A DNA stretch of 6,153 nucleotides from the NCBI GenBank assembly GCA_964393115.1, contig CAYMST010000279.1, positions 1 to 6,153 of the forward strand, in the 5' to 3' direction. The position numbers were made by a program, and so were the translations under genes. The stretch comes from CAYMST01 sp964393115 (GTDB lineage Bacteria; Bacteroidota; Bacteroidia; Cytophagales; Cyclobacteriaceae). How positions within the stretch are numbered: position 1 is the stretch's first letter; every line of letters begins with the position of its first letter. Shown in pieces: positions 5,249-6,153 of this stretch. The notes under the pieces are model-generated. The model did not search any database, was not told the origin of the DNA, and saw only the letters and a program-made list of their open reading frames with translations.

Positions 5249-5313
5249 CCATATTTTCAAAACTTTTGAATTTAACAGCTGTTTTATTGAAAAACAGAAT
5301 TCGAGATTTTTGA
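5230..5313 (+). other. possible 27-codon upstream open frame in the gltB leader
   Basis: ATG at 5230-5232 opens a frame of 27 codons ending at TGA 5311-5313, 23 bases before gltB. The peptide would start MNLLIHPIF and contains seven leucines but no Gln or Glu run that would suggest classic attenuation. Its start codon lies within the hairpin at 5208-5248. It may well be a chance frame. Confidence 0.12.
5256..5297. repeat. cluster of short palindromes just upstream of gltB
   Basis: TTCAAAA-C-TTTTGAA at 5256-5270 is a perfect 15-base palindrome. AACAGCTGTT at 5274-5283 is a perfect 10-bp palindrome. CTGTTTT at 5279-5285 and AAAACAG at 5291-5297 form a 7-bp hairpin around ATTGA that overlaps the second palindrome. 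They could be operator half-sites or RNA structure near the ribosome entry site; AT-rich DNA makes some of this expected by chance. Confidence 0.4.
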
Positions 5314-5336
5314 GCTTTATTGTGTTTGGTTAACAT

Positions 5337-6153
5337 ATGGAAGAAAATTTTAAGATCAATTCGGGGAAGTTGGAAAAACAAGTGAAGCAAAATGGACTTT
5401 ACACTCCAGAATATGAGCATGACGCATGTGGAATCGGTGTCATCGCCCATATAAAGGGGCAAAGATCTCATGGCGTTGTTAGCAATGCCATTAGTATGCT
5501 CGAGAATATGGAACATCGAGGAGGATGTGGTTGTGAGCCAGAGACCGGTGATGGAGCTGGTATTATGATTCAGATTCCGCATACTTTCTTGAGTGAGGAG
5601 GTTATCAAATTGGGTTTTGAGCTTCCAGAATTTGGCTCTTACGCTTCGGGTATAATTTTCTACCCAAAAGATGAGCGTAAAAGAGGCGTGATCAAGAAGA
5701 AATTTGAGAAGTTGATTGTAGAGTCATCGCTCGAAATAATAGGAACTAGACCTGTTCCAACAAATAATAAACATGCAGGTCCTACTTCTCGCGAAATAGA
5801 GCCTTTTCCAGAGCAAATATTTGTTCGACATAAAGATCACAGCCTGACAGGTATGGATCTTGAACGTCGAATTTATGTGGTGAAAAAAACCAGCATGCAT
5901 CAGTTGTCAAAGGAAGCACAGCTGTTGGGTGAGGATTTCTATATCACAGGTCTTTCTACACAGACTATGATATACAAGGGGCAGTTGAGAACGGATCAGC
6001 TGCGCTTTTACTACCCAGACCTAATGGATAAGCGTGTTGAAAGTAACCTTGCCATGGTACATTCAAGGTTCTCTACAAACACCTTTCCGAAATGGAAATT
6101 GGCACAACCTTTCCGGATGATCGCCCACAATGGAGAGATCAATACCGTTAAGG
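5337..6153 (+). CDS. gltB: glutamate synthase large subunit, N-terminal part (cut by window edge)
   Basis: Glutamate synthase converts L-glutamine plus 2-oxoglutarate and reductant to two L-glutamate in the cytoplasm, the second half of the GS/GOGAT ammonium-assimilation route. Only 272 codons are present, all in the N-terminal class II glutamine amidotransferase domain; full-length proteins are about 1500 residues. Cys31 in EHDACGIG is the catalytic nucleophile that becomes residue 1 after removal of a propeptide, here 30 residues. Further landmarks are HRGGCGCEPETGDGAGI at 60-76 and, at the end, HSRFSTNTFPKW (242-253), AQPFR and AHNGEINT (264-271), which form the glutamine site. The ATG at 5337 fits: it yields a propeptide of normal length, and the preceding frame shows no better start. 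The frame is open to the last base. A gltD small subunit would be expected downstream, outside the window. Lying near amt, it ties ammonium uptake to assimilation. Confidence 0.97.
   Translation, partial: MEENFKINSGKLEKQVKQNGLYTPEYEHDACGIGVIAHIKGQRSHGVVSNAISMLENMEHRGGCGCEPETGDGAGIMIQIPHTFLSEEVIKLGFELPEFGSYASGIIFYPKDERKRGVIKKKFEKLIVESSLEIIGTRPVPTNNKHAGPTSREIEPFPEQIFVRHKDHSLTGMDLERRIYVVKKTSMHQLSKEAQLLGEDFYITGLSTQTMIYKGQLRTDQLRFYYPDLMDKRVESNLAMVHSRFSTNTFPKWKLAQPFRMIAHNGEINTVK

Larger units (their letters stand above)
5052..5336. other. repeat-rich intergenic region upstream of gltB
   Basis: This 285-base spacer contains several dyads and direct repeats, listed separately: a 20-bp inverted repeat at 5100-5119, a candidate promoter at 5165-5195, three phased TTTAGG repeats at 5193-5220, a long dyad at 5208-5248 and two further palindromes at 5256-5297. 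AACTTTTGA occurs at 5161-5169 and again at 5261-5269. A 27-codon open frame runs from 5230 to 5313. No tRNA or known riboswitch was recognised. Confidence 0.5.

Noticed and set aside
5161..5269. AACTTTTGA repeated exactly 100 bases apart in the gltB upstream region.
   Set aside because: It is short and AT-rich; one copy is explained by the candidate -33 region and the other by a palindrome.
1..6153. Search for a defence system, CRISPR array, mobile element, toxin-antitoxin pair or RNA gene.
   Set aside because: No repeat-spacer array, transposase, terminal inverted repeats, tRNA/rRNA fold or relevant protein family was seen; the window looks like ordinary chromosomal metabolism and transport genes.

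Overview
The window looks like chromosomal DNA from a member of the Bacteroidota, probably a marine Flavobacteriales-type organism. The signs are low GC, start codons preceded by A-rich leaders rather than Shine-Dalgarno sequences, promoter-like pairs close to the Bacteroidota TTG / TAnnTTTG consensus, a BBP2/OmpL-like outer-membrane porin and small secreted proteins of Bacteroidota type. The genus cannot be fixed from this sequence. All convincing genes lie on the + strand; the minus-strand open frames are shadows.

Layout. 1-165 is AT-rich non-coding DNA. 166-588 encodes a small lipoprotein of unknown function. 622-1644 is metX, homoserine O-acetyltransferase, which has to start at a TTG codon and is closed by a strong terminator at 1677-1712. 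A regulatory spacer (1713-1949), with a candidate promoter straddling a 17-bp palindrome, leads to amt (1950-3293), an ammonium channel. A 97-base gap containing a hairpin without a U-tract separates amt from a beta-barrel porin gene (3391-4479). That gene ends in a GUAA-tetraloop terminator whose T-tract touches the ATG of the next gene (4536-5051), a small exported protein of unknown function. A 285-base spacer unusually rich in repeats and dyads (5052-5336) precedes gltB (5337 to the window edge), the glutamate synthase large subunit, of which only the first 272 residues are present.

How the genes fit together. Amt takes up ammonium across the inner membrane. The porin may let small solutes, plausibly ammonium, cross the outer membrane. 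GltB is the glutamate-forming half of the GS/GOGAT route. Positions 1950-6153 therefore read as a nitrogen-acquisition and assimilation neighbourhood, although no PII (glnB/glnK) gene is visible here. metX belongs to methionine biosynthesis and is cut off from this neighbourhood by its terminator.

I found no tRNA, rRNA, CRISPR array, insertion sequence, toxin-antitoxin pair or defence system. The genes are mostly of familiar families. The less ordinary signals are regulatory: the palindrome inside the amt promoter, a nearly identical 20-base leader shared by amt and the porin, three TTTAGG repeats at exact 11-bp spacing plus competing hairpins upstream of gltB, and a terminator abutting a start codon.
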